NCBI RefSeq assembly: GCF_918797505.1
Contig: NC_092797.1
Coordinates: forward strand, 13,157,372-13,221,371
Reading direction: 5' to 3'
Length of the DNA: 64,000 nucleotides
DNA from: Bemisia tabaci
Lineage: Eukaryota; Arthropoda; Insecta; Hemiptera; Aleyrodidae
In this document: piece after piece, positions 30,276 to 43,591 of the stretch
How the letters are laid out: every line of letters starts with the position of its first letter
How positions within the stretch are numbered: position 1 is the stretch's first letter
The notes under the pieces: generated by a model
Seen by the model: the letters and a program-made list of their open reading frames with translations, nothing else
Told to the model about the DNA's origin: nothing
Database searches by the model: none
Made by a program: the position numbers and the translations under genes

Positions 30276-30990
30276 AGCCAAAACCAGGCTAGTCCGCTTG
30301 GAAATGACCCGCTGAGTCCGATTTTCCGGTCGGAAAAGCCCCACGAGTCCGCTGGACGGCGCTACCGACGAGAAACGCACTTTTGCAACACCATCAAAAC
30401 AGCGCGTTTTTGACGGTTTCTCGGCTCAAGAGACTTCGCCGAGTCTCGGGACCATGCCCAATCGATTCAGCGCCTTCAATTACATAGGATTCGACTGTAA
30501 TCTCGAAATTTTTTTCCCCGTCCAAAATCGTGAAAAATGGACAGGGGTTACATGGACTAAATTTTTAGGGTCAAAATCAAAAGTTCTCCGATCGAGCTGA
30601 AACCGAGCTAGTCCGCTTGAAAATGACCCACTGAGTCCGATTTTCCGGTCGAAAAAGCTCCACAAGTTCACTGGACGGCGCTACCGACTAGAAACGCACT
30701 TTTGGAACACGGTCAAAAACGCTCGTTTTTGACGGTTTCTCGGCTCAGGAGACCTCGCCGAGTCTCGGGACCATGCCCAATCGATTCAGCGCCTTCAATT
30801 ACATAGGATTCGACTGTAATCTCGAAATTTTTTTCCCCGTCCAAAATCGACAAAAATGGACAGGGGACAACCGGGCTAGACCGCTCGGAAATGGCCCGCT
30901 GAGTCCGATTTTCCGGTTGAAAAAGCTCCGCGAGTCTGCTGGATTGTCCGAGCGACGAATAAGCGCTTGCGAATGAACTTACACAATATT
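30276..30990. repeat. large tandem repeat, about 2.5 copies, unit 265-320 bp
   Basis: The phrase GCTAGTCCGCTTGGAAATGA starts at 30,288, returns as GCTAGTCCGCTTGAAAATGA at 30,608 and as GCTAGACCGCTCGGAAATGG at 30,873. In each copy CTGAGTCCGATTTTCCGGT follows. The first two copies also share the GACGGCGCTACCGAC block and the GGGACCATGCCCAATCGATT block. Sequence at 31,020-31,100 looks like a further, more diverged copy. It is GC-rich compared with the surroundings and non-coding. Confidence 0.85.
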
Positions 30991-31099
30991 CCAAAAACTT
31001 CCTTTTCTGGGTTTAGGAAGCCGCGTTTGACTGCGCACAAGAAACTGATCGCCTTAACGCAACTACAAAGGATTCGACACTAAACCTGAAGTTTTTTAA

Positions 31100-34000
31100 T
31101 CCTTTCGCCTGTGCTCGAATCAAGCTTTACCATGAAGAAATTTTCAGGAGATTTCGACGTTCGGGTCTTTAAATGCTGTTCGAGTCTTTTCTATCTGAAT
31201 GCTTCAAAATATCTCCAAAAATATTGGAAACGAAAAGAAATAAAATAAGGCATCAAAAAGGTGTGTTAAATAGTAAATAAGTAAGTAGGGAACATTGATA
31301 GGATAAAAATAAAACAATTTATTTAAAATATAATGGACAAAAGTAATAAATAAGTACAATATATAAATATATACACATCGGATAAAAAATGACCAGGCTA
31401 GTCATTATTTCAATTGCCTATCATTTTGATTTGTAACAAATTATACAAAATTCAAGATTTACAACTTAAAAATGTACACATCAACTACAGAACTTTTTAA
31501 TTACTTTAAAAATAATTGCACAGTGTCTGCATTGAAATATATCCAATAAGCAGAGCGACGGAATCAATGGGTAACAGACTTCCAGCACAGGAACATTGAG
31601 AAATAAGTTGAGCTGGGGGCCAAAGGTACCATCATCATTCACCATTGTTGTTATTGAAAAAAACGGATGCTTTGGGCAACATTTGTAACTTTCAGAGGCG
31701 GATCCAGCAATTTGGCAACACCAGATTTCCTCCATTGAAACCTATGTTAAATAACCAATTCTTGTAGGAGTACCAAACCCCTACGAGAATCGATAGATTT
31801 TCATGGGTTTAAATAGGGGAAAAACAATGTTGCCAATTTGCTAGATCTGCTAATGGTTAATTTGGCTTTCAAATCGACTTGCATCAAGCTCAACTTTTTT
31901 TCCTGCTTTATGTAAAAGCGCTACTTTTAACTGGAGAGGGTACAATGATAAAGTCCATGCTTCATTTGTTAACCTTCTCTCTTTACAAGTCATTATGGTG
32001 GCATGGTGGCCTTAACCGTTTATTACAATAAAAATATATCGCTGCAAATATATACCTACTCGAGTCTTAACTAGCATCGGACTACACAAGTTTTAAACAA
32101 CTATCTTGTATTTTAACAGCGAAAGTAACAATTTTAAACAGAAAAAATATAACACACTAATTAACATCAATATTATATTGATGAGAGGGGGAGGGGAAAA
32201 ACCCCGTCTAGAAAAGTTATTTATGTCTTTGAAACGCGTTCAAGCTAATTTTTTCATGTTTAAGATAGCATTCGATTGTCGAGTATTTTAGTTTGAAACT
32301 CAAGTTTAACTAAAACTAAATTCCTTGCAATTCCAAGCATTTGTTAGGGATTGTGTAGAGGGTGTGATAAATTGGTGACTTTCATCAAAAGATATTTTAC
32401 GAAGAGATGCAAATTAAACCTACTGACTTTACTTGGCTTAGAGCAAGTAAGGAGTCAATAGTTCCTTAGTAGCCAATGAACTTGACGTAAATGGTAGACA
32501 ACAAGGTTTTTCTCCATTTCTATGCTTCTGTTTACATTTAAGTTTTGAACTTGTTATCCCTTCAAGATCATTCTGCTGTCAGTCGTTTTTATATGTATAT
32601 CACTAGGTGATGATGACTTGATGCATAATACTTTGATATAAGCTCGCTATAGAAAAAACTGCAAAAAAATGCTTTTGATCAAGGTTACTTTGTTTCTCGC
32701 CTTTAAAAGTTCATCTTAGATACTTGTGGGGAATGCACTGATTCTTCTTTGGGATTTCTAGGTTAAAAATACTGTTTGCTTAGTATTTTATAATTTTTTA
32801 ATATGTTCTTTAAGTATCAAAGATTTAGCAAAGAAAAATTCAACGATTGAAAAATAGCAATCAAACCTTCAATTTACACATTCATGAGGACTCTTGGAAA
32901 ATAGCCAAAAGCCATAGAAAGATATATTACGGTTGATATGCTATGTTCAAGCTCATGGGCACAAACATGACATAATTGTCATGAATTTTGGATGACATTA
33001 ATTTGGGTTACCTAATATCTTTCATTCTTCATGATTGGATGAATGACGATTTCAAATTTTTGTCATTTTTTTCTTTGCTTTTCTCTCTCATAATAGAAAC
33101 ATTATGAAAATTTCTTGTTTTCTAAAATCTAGATTCTGGCAGCCAATGATATAATCGATACAACAGGATGAAATTTAGTCCTAATACCTGATAGATTCTT
33201 TCTCATTTATTTTAATTTTTACTTCAGTAATTGAAAGGAAATACAACGTTGACTTAATGAGGGAATGATTAGTTTGAGGATAATAGAGAGATGTGTTTTG
33301 GAATATGAATGTGAATAGATGACACCTTCATTTTTAACTTCATTTTTTTACCTCTTCCCTAAAAGTAAAAGCAACTTTTCCTTTTTTTGGTTTTAAACAT
33401 TTTCTTTGACAATAGTAGGGAAGAAAAAACCAAATTTTCAGTTTTTCCATGAGTTCAATGATTGAAAGAATGGAAGAGAAATGAACGAAATTCAGAACAA
33501 AACTAAACAATAAAAATAAAACTAGGTTCCACAAGGAAGGGGGGGAGAGTAAACATAACTTCAAGAGACACAGAAATTATGAAAAAAAGGAGAAAAAATG
33601 AGCTTGATTGGACTCCTACTCCAAGTAACTTCCTGTAGTAAGTGGAAAATCCTAGTGCTTTTATAAATAACAACAAAAAAATAACAAAATATAATCTGAA
33701 TAGAATAAAATAACAGACCGGGATTTCCACAAACCCAATATTTTGAAATCCTTTGATAACATAAAATTATAACCACATATTTTTCTATTCCACTTGGTAA
33801 CGAACAGAAAATATGAACTGATAAAATTCACAGGAAATTGAAAGTTGCCAGGTGGGCGGAAATAACATCTTGGTCTGCAGATTACGTAATATATCTCAGA
33901 TGTCTTGCCTCTGAACAATTACAAGTCTTTCATGAAATTGACTTTCGTGAGCTTGAACATTTCAATTTCAAGATGGGAACAAAAAATGTTTGGGCTCTGA

Positions 34001-34183
34001 GTACTATCAAAGCGAAATGGTATCAGCAGAAGCATTAGCAGAATTAGCAGTGTCAGTAGAGGTTGGACTGATTTTTGGATTTGACTCTCCTTCAGCAGAG
34101 CGGATGTTATCATAGCCAAAGATGGAAAACATGCCCCGACATTAGAAGTCTTGATCAAATTTTTATGCTATTTAAGCATAGCT
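31100..34183. other. AT-rich intergenic DNA, no gene seen
   Basis: About 3 kb of AT-rich, mostly unique sequence with short random open frames on both strands. It lies downstream of both the dpr-like gene (+) and the BIG gene (-), whose 3' ends face each other. Part of it could be extended 3' UTR, but nothing in the sequence shows that. Confidence 0.5.
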
Positions 34184-34380
34184 ACACAGAATTGCCGAAG
34201 TAATATCGTGGATGTTAAAAATCTGCATGACACCTCTTAAATGTTGTGATGGACACTGTGGCTGTTAGAGTAACATCCTAGATACGTTCAATTAACAACC
34301 TTGGCGATGTTATCAGAAAGAGTTATTGCACGGATTTTTAACATTCGGGATGTTACTTCAGAAACTTTTTTTTTCTGTGT
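34184..34380. mobile_element. ACACAGA-ended palindrome with a degenerate GATGTTA interior
   Basis: Starts ACACAGAATTGCCGAAGTAA and ends TTACTTCAGAAACTTTTTTTTTCTGTGT, so the right end inverted reads ACACAGAAAAAAA. The inner blocks GGATGTTAAAAATCTG and CGGATTTTTAACATTCGG pair. The word GATGTTA or its inverse TAACATC recurs through the 197 bp. The ends resemble those of the element at 16,206. Confidence 0.7.
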
Positions 34381-34689
34381 ATGAGACAATTTGGCAGAAT
34401 AAAAGTGATTTTAAGTCAGTTACCTAACTTCTTGCATACAATTGGTAATTTGAACGAAACATGTAAAATTAGAGATTTGACAAGACCAATAATCTCAAAT
34501 TTTACAATGATGTTTTACGTCTGATTACAAAACTTATTGTTGGGAGAACTTCCTCTTTTCTCTACATTTTCCTACGATTTTGACCTTTACGAAGATTTCC
34601 TTAGAAATTGCCTTGCAAAATTTCTTGAATTTTAAATACAACTCTAATTAGATTGGACTTGCCAAATTAATACACATTGATATTTCGAC

Positions 34690-35580
34690 AGTGAAACTCT
34701 CAAACTACTTATCTTGTTTGCGATGTTCTAAAATCTCCGCTCCTATTTTACTTGTTTGAAAGAGAACAAATCAATATCATTCCTTGAAGTTTTCACAAAA
34801 TTTTCTTTTCCATGAAAAGAAAATTACTAAAGTTTTAAAGAATGATGTTGAGTAGTTTTCTATTTTAAAAATGAAGTGTGTAAGGAAGTCTGCGACGTCA
34901 CAAACCAAGATATGTGGTTTGAGAGTTTAACCATTGATTTGCTATTCCAGATGATCATTATTCATTTAATTGACAGGCATTTGTATAGTCCTCTTTACAG
35001 TTCATTATCATGATATTTCTGTCTCCCACACGAAAGAACGTTGAATCCACTGTCTGAACTGTTTCAGTATTTCTTCAAACATTTTTTTATTTCATAGGAG
35101 AACTATTACAAGAATTAGTCTTAAAATTTTTGAGTCTCTTCTCTCAAGGGTGAAAAAAAGTCACTAGAAATTAATTTGGAAAAAATTTATAAGACCATTG
35201 TTTCTTGTACAGATAAAATGTAAGTAAGTAAATAATGAGAGAGCGCTATCACGACACCTTCCTTCATGCAGGAAACAATATTTGGTTTATTTCTTGTCAC
35301 TTTAACATTCTGCAATTTGTAAGCATGAGGACAGTGAAACTACCAAACCACGTATCTCATTTGCAATGTTTAAAAATCTCTACTCTTATTTTACTTATTT
35401 GAAGGAGAACAAATCAATATCATTCCTTAAAGTTTTCACACAGTTTTCTCAGCACAGAGAGAAAAAATCACGGAAGTTTTCAAGAATTGATGTTGAGCGG
35501 TTTTCTTTCCAAGAAATTAAGTGCGACAGAAACGTTGCAAACCAATATACCCTGTCTGGTAGTTTCATCATCGATGTGCA
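34690..35580. repeat. direct repeat, two diverged copies of about 250 bp
   Basis: The segment 34,690-34,945 (CAGTGAAACTCTCAAACTAC, then GAGAACAAATCAATATCATT) recurs at 35,333-35,580 in the same order and orientation, about 643 bp apart. Both end in a variant of TGCGACGTCACAAACCAA. The same last phrase occurs near 490-515, so this is a dispersed repeat. Confidence 0.75.
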
Positions 35581-35909
35581 GCTTCCATTATTTTTTTTTT
35601 TTTTTTTTTTTGATTTTTCAGACATCCGACATTTTCGAGGAGGCTAATTCAATTGAATTCTCACTAAGAATATAAAAACAAATTGACATGATAAAGGTTT
35701 TTTACCACCTTTGAAGGCACTATTTACCTAATCACTTCTCTAAACTCAATTATTATTTTCATCAAATTGTATTGTAAGTATTTTTAAAAATTTCTACGAA
35801 AACTTTCTTGTTGTGTCTAACTAAACTGGCATGAATTGCAATTTTTTTTTCCTTCAAAAATGTATGAATCATGGAAAATGCTTCCATGATTTTTACCAAT
35901 TCTTTAAAA

Positions 35910-35915
35910 TTTATT
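35910..35915 (-). terminator. poly(A) signal candidate for the BIG/Sec71 gene
   Basis: AATAAA on the minus strand (TTTATT on +), about 250 nt beyond the stop codon of the BIG gene. Several other AATAAA words lie further away, so the real site is uncertain. Confidence 0.4.
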
Positions 35916-36166
35916 GGTTTACAGAAACTCTGCTTTAATTTCTTGAGAATGATCGTAATTATTTTTTTTAGTCCATCCTAGGAAATTTGAGCATACCTCC
36001 GTACATTTCAAATTTTCATGACTTACAAATTCGTCAAACCCGATTTTTTTTCCCCAAAAACTTTTACAAACACAATTATCTTTTCATTTTACCTTTTGGG
36101 ACTCTTTGAAACTGTCAGAGAAAACTTGACAAATACTTACCTAGTCCAAAAAAACTCTTGCTCTTT

Positions 36167-39100
36167 TCATGTAATGCTGAATACTGTGCCGATCCTTATG
36201 AAAAATCTGCGAAGCACCGAGCGTAGCTCCAATTTTAAATTCAAACAGAAAAGTTCACACAAAAGGTTATAATAGCTTGATGCATGGACAACGAACTGAA
36301 AGAACAAAAAAGAAAAATATATTAGGTAAAAAAGATGTAAAACGAAAAGTGCAAATTGAAAGGAGGAAAAAATCCAGTGAGTATAAATTCCTTTAAAGAG
36401 TTACACTGGAACATAAATAAACTAGTAATGTAGTACACGTAATTTTCTTATACCAAAAGACAAATAATTCCAAAAATAATACCTGGTCTTCTGGATAATC
36501 AGTATTATCTAATGTTTCTTTGATTCTTAAAACCTTTGTTAATGTATTTGACGTAGTTGAATACAAGGCATATGGTTCTTGTAGTAAAAAAAAAAAATCT
36601 TTACATTAAAACAAAATTTAAGCTGTTTGGAACAATTCTGATTATGAGCATCAGGAAGGTAACTGCAAACTTGTTTCAGGTCTAATTGAATTAATCAGCG
36701 CAGCTCAGTCTCCTAATTTTCTGCTTTCAAACTTAGTAAGTTTCTGAAAATCACGCTGAGGTTTAGGCAAATGACTGCGGTAGCAAGCAAACTTTCCGCC
36801 ATCTAGTCAGTAATTAACCACATTGTGCCCACATAAGTCTGGTAAGGCTGCTTTGCAGCCGGGGAAAATTTACTGTTAATGAATTTTTCCCCTTTTTGAT
36901 GAACATTAATATTAATATTTTACAGAAATAATCACAGATAGATATGATGTAACCTCAATATTTTCATTTCTAATCAAAGAAGAGCTTTACAGGCAAAATT
37001 GAAATGTGAGAGCAAATTTTGAAATACTGAAACCAAGATTCTTGTCAATTGAATTTCGGCATGTTGAAATAAAACCTACTACATAAAGAAAAGGATAAAG
37101 CGTGGGCAGTTACTCTGCTTTCTCAATAGGACTTTACAAAATAATAATGAGATGTAAAGAAAATTGAAGATTACCTTGTCATCAGGCATTTTATAAATTT
37201 TTGTGAATATGAGCAACATTATGCTCATCCATGCATCACAATGGGCTTCTGACTGGAGGCAAATGAAATACTGAAGTGCTTCTTGACAGACAGATATCAG
37301 CCGTTTTTCTACTTCAGGCCAGTCAGAACGACGTTCCTCGTCTCCAGCCATTTTAAAAAGTATCCGCAACACGCATGCTAAACTTTGAGTTTCTTGAGCC
37401 AGCAGGTTTGGTTTTCCTGAACCTTTAAATCCTGTATGAACAACAGAAGTAATATAGTTTGTGAAAACATAAAACAAAAATTTCAAGGTGAATTCATGAA
37501 TTAACTTCAATGTTTGATATTTTGACTTTTCTTCTTCCACTCGATTTTTCATAACTGTTCCCATGGCCCAGGAAAAAAGTTAAAGGGGACGGCAACCCTA
37601 AAATTGGAAATGAGATAGTATTTAAAATTGATGCGAGAAGTTATGGAAAGCAAAATGGCTCTGTCCAGAATGAAAAATTCGCAAAATCGGCAGATATATG
37701 AAAGATTGTAAGTCTGACTGGTGACGTCATGCAATCCTGGTGCGACTGCGGTTCACTTGCACACAACTCGAAGTCTGGTTCGTTTGCTGTCTGGCGCCGC
37801 AAAGTCTCCTTAATAGTCACACCTAACCAAAGAAAAAAGAGTCACCCAGGAACGAGCGAGATCGGGGCGAACTAATAACTTGTCTCAATCACGCGTTGGC
37901 CATATGACACAGGAGACAGAGTGCAGAGTGCAGACTGCAAGATGCGAGACGAAGCTCATGACGTCATACGCTCAGCTCTTATTACGCGATAGCGGCTCAA
38001 TGAATGCAGATATTCGCAAACGGATTTCAACATCGTTCATTGCACACTGTTCTTCATCGATTTAGCCAAACTTGTTTTTAAGGTTTCCGTCCCCTTTCAT
38101 CTTTGATGAGCAATTGTAAAACTTAACAACTAGGGTTAAAACAATTTTCAACCCAAAATTTGAATAAGTTAGCAGTCAACTGATATCAGTGTCTGATGTC
38201 AGCTTGCCCAAGTCAGCATCATGAGCCTGACATACTGTCATAGGAGCACCTTGATGTCAGGCCTATGAGCCGGACAATGTAGGCACCAAGTCAAAAAGCA
38301 TAATACAATTATATAACTTTCACCAGTGAATTCAGAGCGTAGGTGGAAGAAATCAATTGCAATAAAAAAATTGAATGCTCAAAAATGCTAATTGTTTGTG
38401 TGATGTTAATACCTGCTTTGTGAATACCTGCTTTCCATAGCAGATTGCGTTGTTCATGATTTGAATTGAAAGTCTTTGCAAAAGAATGAGACTGAAGAAG
38501 ACAATCTACTAAGGTAAACAAATGCTGTGCCGTCAGATTATGATACATTCCCTGCTCCATGCGCTGTTGTTCTGGAATTTTTGTCTCTTTGTGTAAAAGT
38601 TCAGCCTGCAAAAATTAAAACGAAATAAGATTCTGCTGTTGGATAAAAACCGCATTTTGCGAGTCCTAAGAGCATATTTAAAAGGGCCAGTTTTGAGACC
38701 AGAACTAAAGTTTCATTAAAAGTTATTCTTTTAGGGACACTTTTAGATGAGTACCAAAATTTCTGATGGTGATTAGTGGATGCAGGAAATCCATTTTCTG
38801 ATCTAATCTAATCTGGGTAAATTGATGTTCACAAACTCACTTGAGGACAAGAGAACTTAAACTTTTCATAAATTATGAAAATAAGTGACTTTTGATAAAT
38901 TGATGATTTTGAACAAAAGTTGAAATCCTAGAAAAACTGGCCTAAAAACCTCAATTTCCAGCTATGCTACGTCAGTTTAAATTACGTTAGAGCTACAGGA
39001 CTCAACATGATCTTCGACCGTTAAAACATTAAACCATGAAGAAATCAAGTTTTTTCCTTTGAGACAATGTTAAATTGGAAACAAAACAAGAAACATGTTA

Positions 39101-42100
39101 AAATTAAAAAATAAATAAATAAATAAAAAAAATAAGAAAAAATTTTGAATCCAGTCAGTGTTCTGGCTAAGAAAGGTAGAATGTGGGAACGGATGAACAA
39201 CTCACTTGAGCAAAAGCAAGATTCTCCATATCCTCTTTTCTAGATGTGGCAGGATAGAATACGATATTATCGACCGTTTGAATGAGTTCCAGCTGAACTT
39301 CACACTTTATTGATATACCAGAGAACACAGCCAAAGACTAAAATCAGACAATAAAACAAACTATGTGAATAGGTATATAATATGAAGTAAAAATAAAATA
39401 TTTAATTAAATCCGAGGATAAAGGGGAGGCCGTGGTGGACACCGTTATTCCAAACCTCGACTACCTCGAGTTACGTTAACTAACCTAACAGGATAGTGGC
39501 CTAAAGACTTTTAAATGGGAATTAATAAGTAAGTATTGAATAATTGACCTACTTTAAAGATGAACTATGACTAGGAGTTTTGCCTGTCGACATCATTGGT
39601 CTGGCAATAAAAGCAGTGGCCCACAATTTGGAGGGATGTTGGTTTAGGAATAAAAGCGTCAATCAATGACTGACAATTTATGTCAATGGCTAGTTGATAT
39701 CTTCACTGGTTTAGTGACGGCAGCCAGTGTTGGAGTGTTGGATTTTTTAACTTTTGGCGTTTGAGTATGAGAAAGTTAGAGGTCCAAAGAGAAACTGTGT
39801 AGTTAGAATCCTGGATCTGCCGTCTGTTGCCATAGTTATAGTAAAAAAAAAAATAAATAAAAAAAAAATCAAAAAGTCGAAAGTTTGTGTATAAAATTAA
39901 AATCTTGTTTGGACAACTTCCAAAATGGCAAAATGTAAACTAGTCAAAACAGTTATCTCAGTACCAGACAAAAAAGGTTTTTCTCTTCAGAGACATAGAT
40001 TTCCACATTTCCAGTGCAACTGGCATAATTTAATGATAATATTCAATGCCTTTAATGTCTAACAAAAGCAGCACTTTTGCTATGCTGGCGACAAAAAAAT
40101 TGATGGATTCGATCAATTAAGAATGAAACATGAAACTTCACAATACCTAACTGTGCTCACGCAAGATTGCAACATACTATCTGTCATGCAAATTTTGTTG
40201 CTACTTCTGACATTCCTGAAAGAGATCACAATTAAGTTACTTTCCATCATAATATATTCCCACACTGTACTATTAAACTATAAATTAAAAAGTTTAGAAA
40301 GAAAAACGGATTTACCTTTGAGGCACTTTCATCCATCATAGATGCGTTGCTTGTATTACTAGCGTTGCTCTGCACACTGAAAGTACTACTGGACCGTTTC
40401 AAAATGCCTGATTGTTTTCCAATTTCTACATGCGGCAACTGTAATTCCAGGGTAAACCAAAGAGGCATTAATTAGTTGAAAATGATAAAAGTGATACGTA
40501 ATATTAATTATAGGCAGGATTGACAGTTGAATAACTGCTATTATTTCAGGCTGAGAAAAGGACAACGACTCTCCCTTACGGAAAGACTTGGAACTGGGAA
40601 ATAGTTTTGGGAATTAAAATGCATTTGCATGTATGCTCTTCAAACATTGTCTAGATCTGCAGCTTTTTAGCATTTGTTGGTGAATATTTCTTGTTGAACT
40701 ATGATTAAAACAATTAATAAACCAAAAAAATTATGTGAGTTATCCATTTAATCCAATAATTAATAAACCATCAATAATGTAACCATTAATAGAAAAAGGA
40801 ACCAACGTAATTACATCCAGGAAAATTTTTCAGAGGAGTGTTTGATTGATGACTTGGGTAAAAAAATCTCTTATCCAATTTCCAATAGAAGAAAAAAAGA
40901 AGTAAGAACTCTTCACCCAAAAGAGTACCTGGTTCGCAGTCTGATTCATGGGTATGCAAAAAAAAAGGACAACAGTTTTAGATTTTAATTTGATAATTTT
41001 AAGCTCCAAAAGGCAAAGTTTTAATCATTAAATCCCTGTTTTTGAAAAATCTGATTTAAACTGTAAACTTTGAATCGCTCTAACTATAAATAGTTTGGTT
41101 TGGCAATTTCAAACACCTTTTGCGCCAAAATGTATAGAAAACACTCTTCCATAAAATAGTGCTGGTAGTACTTCAAATTTAAGTTTCTCAGTCCTATCGT
41201 CCTCCTTCTTTTGAATGGTTGAGACTTCGGCGAAGATTCAGCCTCACACCCTGTGCGTTTAAATGTTCCATGAAAAAAATCTTGTTACACCGACTGATAG
41301 GCGGTGTGTATGTGTTTTCTTCTTAAAAGTTTTATTCAAACCTGAGAATTCCACACTGTATATTCCTCCCGTAAAAAATTGAGTCAAATTTTTCATTGAT
41401 GATATTACCTTTCTCCATAGAGTACATAGAGTCGTAATGTAAGTGGGTGAGCTGGCGCCACTTTTAAGCATTTTCCAGGTCCCGAATTCCGAGACTCTTG
41501 TGTGACGCCGGGTCACTTTTTCGATACATAATCGATTGTTTGCGATACACGGGTACCCGGCCATCCGATGTAAACAAAGAAGATAGGGATCACCACGTAT
41601 TCCGCACCGCCATCTTGGATCGAACTTGTATCGAAAAAGTGACCCGAACTCGGCGCACACCGGGCTCAGAACTCGTCGAGCAGAACATGGCGCCAGCTCT
41701 CCCATTTACATTACGACTCTATGTACTCTATGCCTTTCTCCCGATCACTTGTTATCCGATTTTAGGCGATAGCTATTTCGATGATACGTACACATCATCA
41801 TCAGGCCACTTTGACTTCGATTTGGTAAACACTAAAAGTCACATCGTATATTATTAAAATTTACTAAAATTTATTAAAATTTACTAAAAAGCACTATTAA
41901 AACACTCGTGGGTGCACCCGTCGCCGCGAACGCATCCTTATTACCGGTTTTCCGGCCGTTGCGTCATCGAGTTGCCCGTTCGTTGTTGGTGCGTGCACAT
42001 CTCTCTGAATAGGATAATATACGATGTGACTTTTAGTGTTTACCACATCAAAGTCGAAGTGGCTTGATGATGATGTGTACGTAACATCAAAATAGCTATT

Positions 42101-43591
42101 GCCTAAAATCGGATAACAAGTGATCGGGAGAAAGGTAATATCATCAAACAAAATGCAGCCCGATAAAAAGAAGTTCAACTTTAAATCAAATTTTTCTGTT
42201 ATTAATTTGGATTCGTCGTGAGTTTTTGAATTTGATTATCTCAATCATGTTTCTAAAGAAATTTTACTGAAAGCTCAAGAAAAATTTGGAGAATTTCATA
42301 CAAGTATAAAGTCCAATTAACGAGCCTGAATTATACAGAGCATACCTCGCCATTTTCGACAGTCCAAGTGAGTAGTTCATGAGCAATTGTACTTTGAAAC
42401 ATGCCTAAGATACATTTACAAGTCTCTGTCCACGTTTCTTCGCTTAGTTTTGGTCCATTTGAAATGACTAGATTTTCCAAGCAATTTGTTCCAGATCGGG
42501 CTAACTGTTCATTAACTGCAAAGTGCAAAAGATTAAATGAATATTTCAGGGATTAAATGAGCATTGGACTTCGAGGCAACTTTTTCATAGAAAAAAAATC
42601 GTGTCTTGGAGTGAAAGAGAGGATGCATTTTGATTCATGAGCTTTTAGTTCGTTTGAAATATACTAAGTATGTAGAAATATACCATGCATTACTGAAGCC
42701 AAAGAAAAGAAGAAAGGTCTCTTCTAAGCCTCCATTTTAGATCAGAATTGATAATAAAGTTGGAATTAGATGTGTGCCTTTAGACATTTTAAGTAAATTA
42801 TAAGAAGGAAATTTTGAAAGTTTCATGAAATAAAACCTTGTGAACAAATGTGAGGCTCGCTGAGGGTGACATTAATTCTCTTTCGAGAACAAGTTATTTT
42901 TTAAACTTCCAACTTGGCGGAACACTACCATACATAAATGTTTTCGAGGGGATAAATGAGACACAAATTAAGAAATAAAAAATAAAATTTTCCTAATGGA
43001 CTAGAGAGGTGTAAAAAAAAAATCATTACTCACCTTGCAAAACACACCAATGCAACTGAGAATATAAATCCGGCAACAAAAGAGGACCTAGGGTATCAAA
43101 ATATTGCGTGAAGACATCAACAATTGCATACAGGGCATGATTACAAGTTGTCGTCATCCATTCAGCTTTTTCTGTGTAATGTTCAGGTAACTTCATATTA
43201 TCAAAAATACGAAAGAGAACATTGAAGAGATCCCGCCACCAGTGTGGCTTGAAAGCACCACCATGAGTTTTGATCATCTCGAAAAGGACAGTCAAGGCTC
43301 TTGTCCGAACATCTAGCTTGCACCGGCTGACGATACAGGACAGTTCGAACAGCAATGGAAACCAACCACGAACCCAAACACGGTCCTCTTCTGTTGCAGC
43401 AGTCTCTTCAAGGCAATACTCGGCGAATAATTGAGGTTTATCATTGACACAATCAGCGCAAGTTCGAATGAACCTTATAGCTTCCATACTTGTGTCGGGA
43501 AAGCTCGCATTACATGCAAACTCTGACAGGCACTTGACAGCATCTTGGAAGGAATCGATCATAATTCCAAAATGTTGTACATAAAGTTCAT
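36167..43591 (-). CDS. Sec71: BIG exons 15-21: C-terminal HDS region
   Basis: Exons are 43034-43591, 42346-42515, 40316-40438, 39206-39337, 38428-38605, 37175-37431 and 36167-36295. They encode HEAT-like helices with family phrases: [48 protein letters not shown] [48 protein letters not shown] and [14 protein letters not shown], then the stop TGA at 36,167-36,169. Exon 17 is a Ser/Asn-rich linker ([20 protein letters not shown]). Exon 19 has two in-frame donors 15 nt apart; 38428 gives the family-like KAGFKG, and 38413 would insert five residues (GIHKA). The tail after RIG is short compared with vertebrate BIGs. Confidence 0.9.

Noticed and set aside
30276..30990. CRISPR-like repeat array
   Set aside because: The units are 265-320 bp, diverged and without spacers, and the surrounding genes are animal genes.
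33340..34158. Overlapping hydrophobic open frames on the minus strand beyond BIG
   Set aside because: The Phe/Leu-rich translations are what AT-rich DNA gives by chance. No splice signals or motifs support a gene.
37079..37564. 161-codon frame read as one exon of BIG
   Set aside because: Only 37,175-37,431 is exon. The frame extends past an acceptor on one side and a GTAAT donor on the other, and the family alignment breaks exactly at those sites.
41498..42178. Open frames of 119 and 93 codons on opposite strands with similar protein sequence
   Set aside because: They are the two arms of a palindromic element, so the similarity is structural. They lie inside a BIG intron and match no family.
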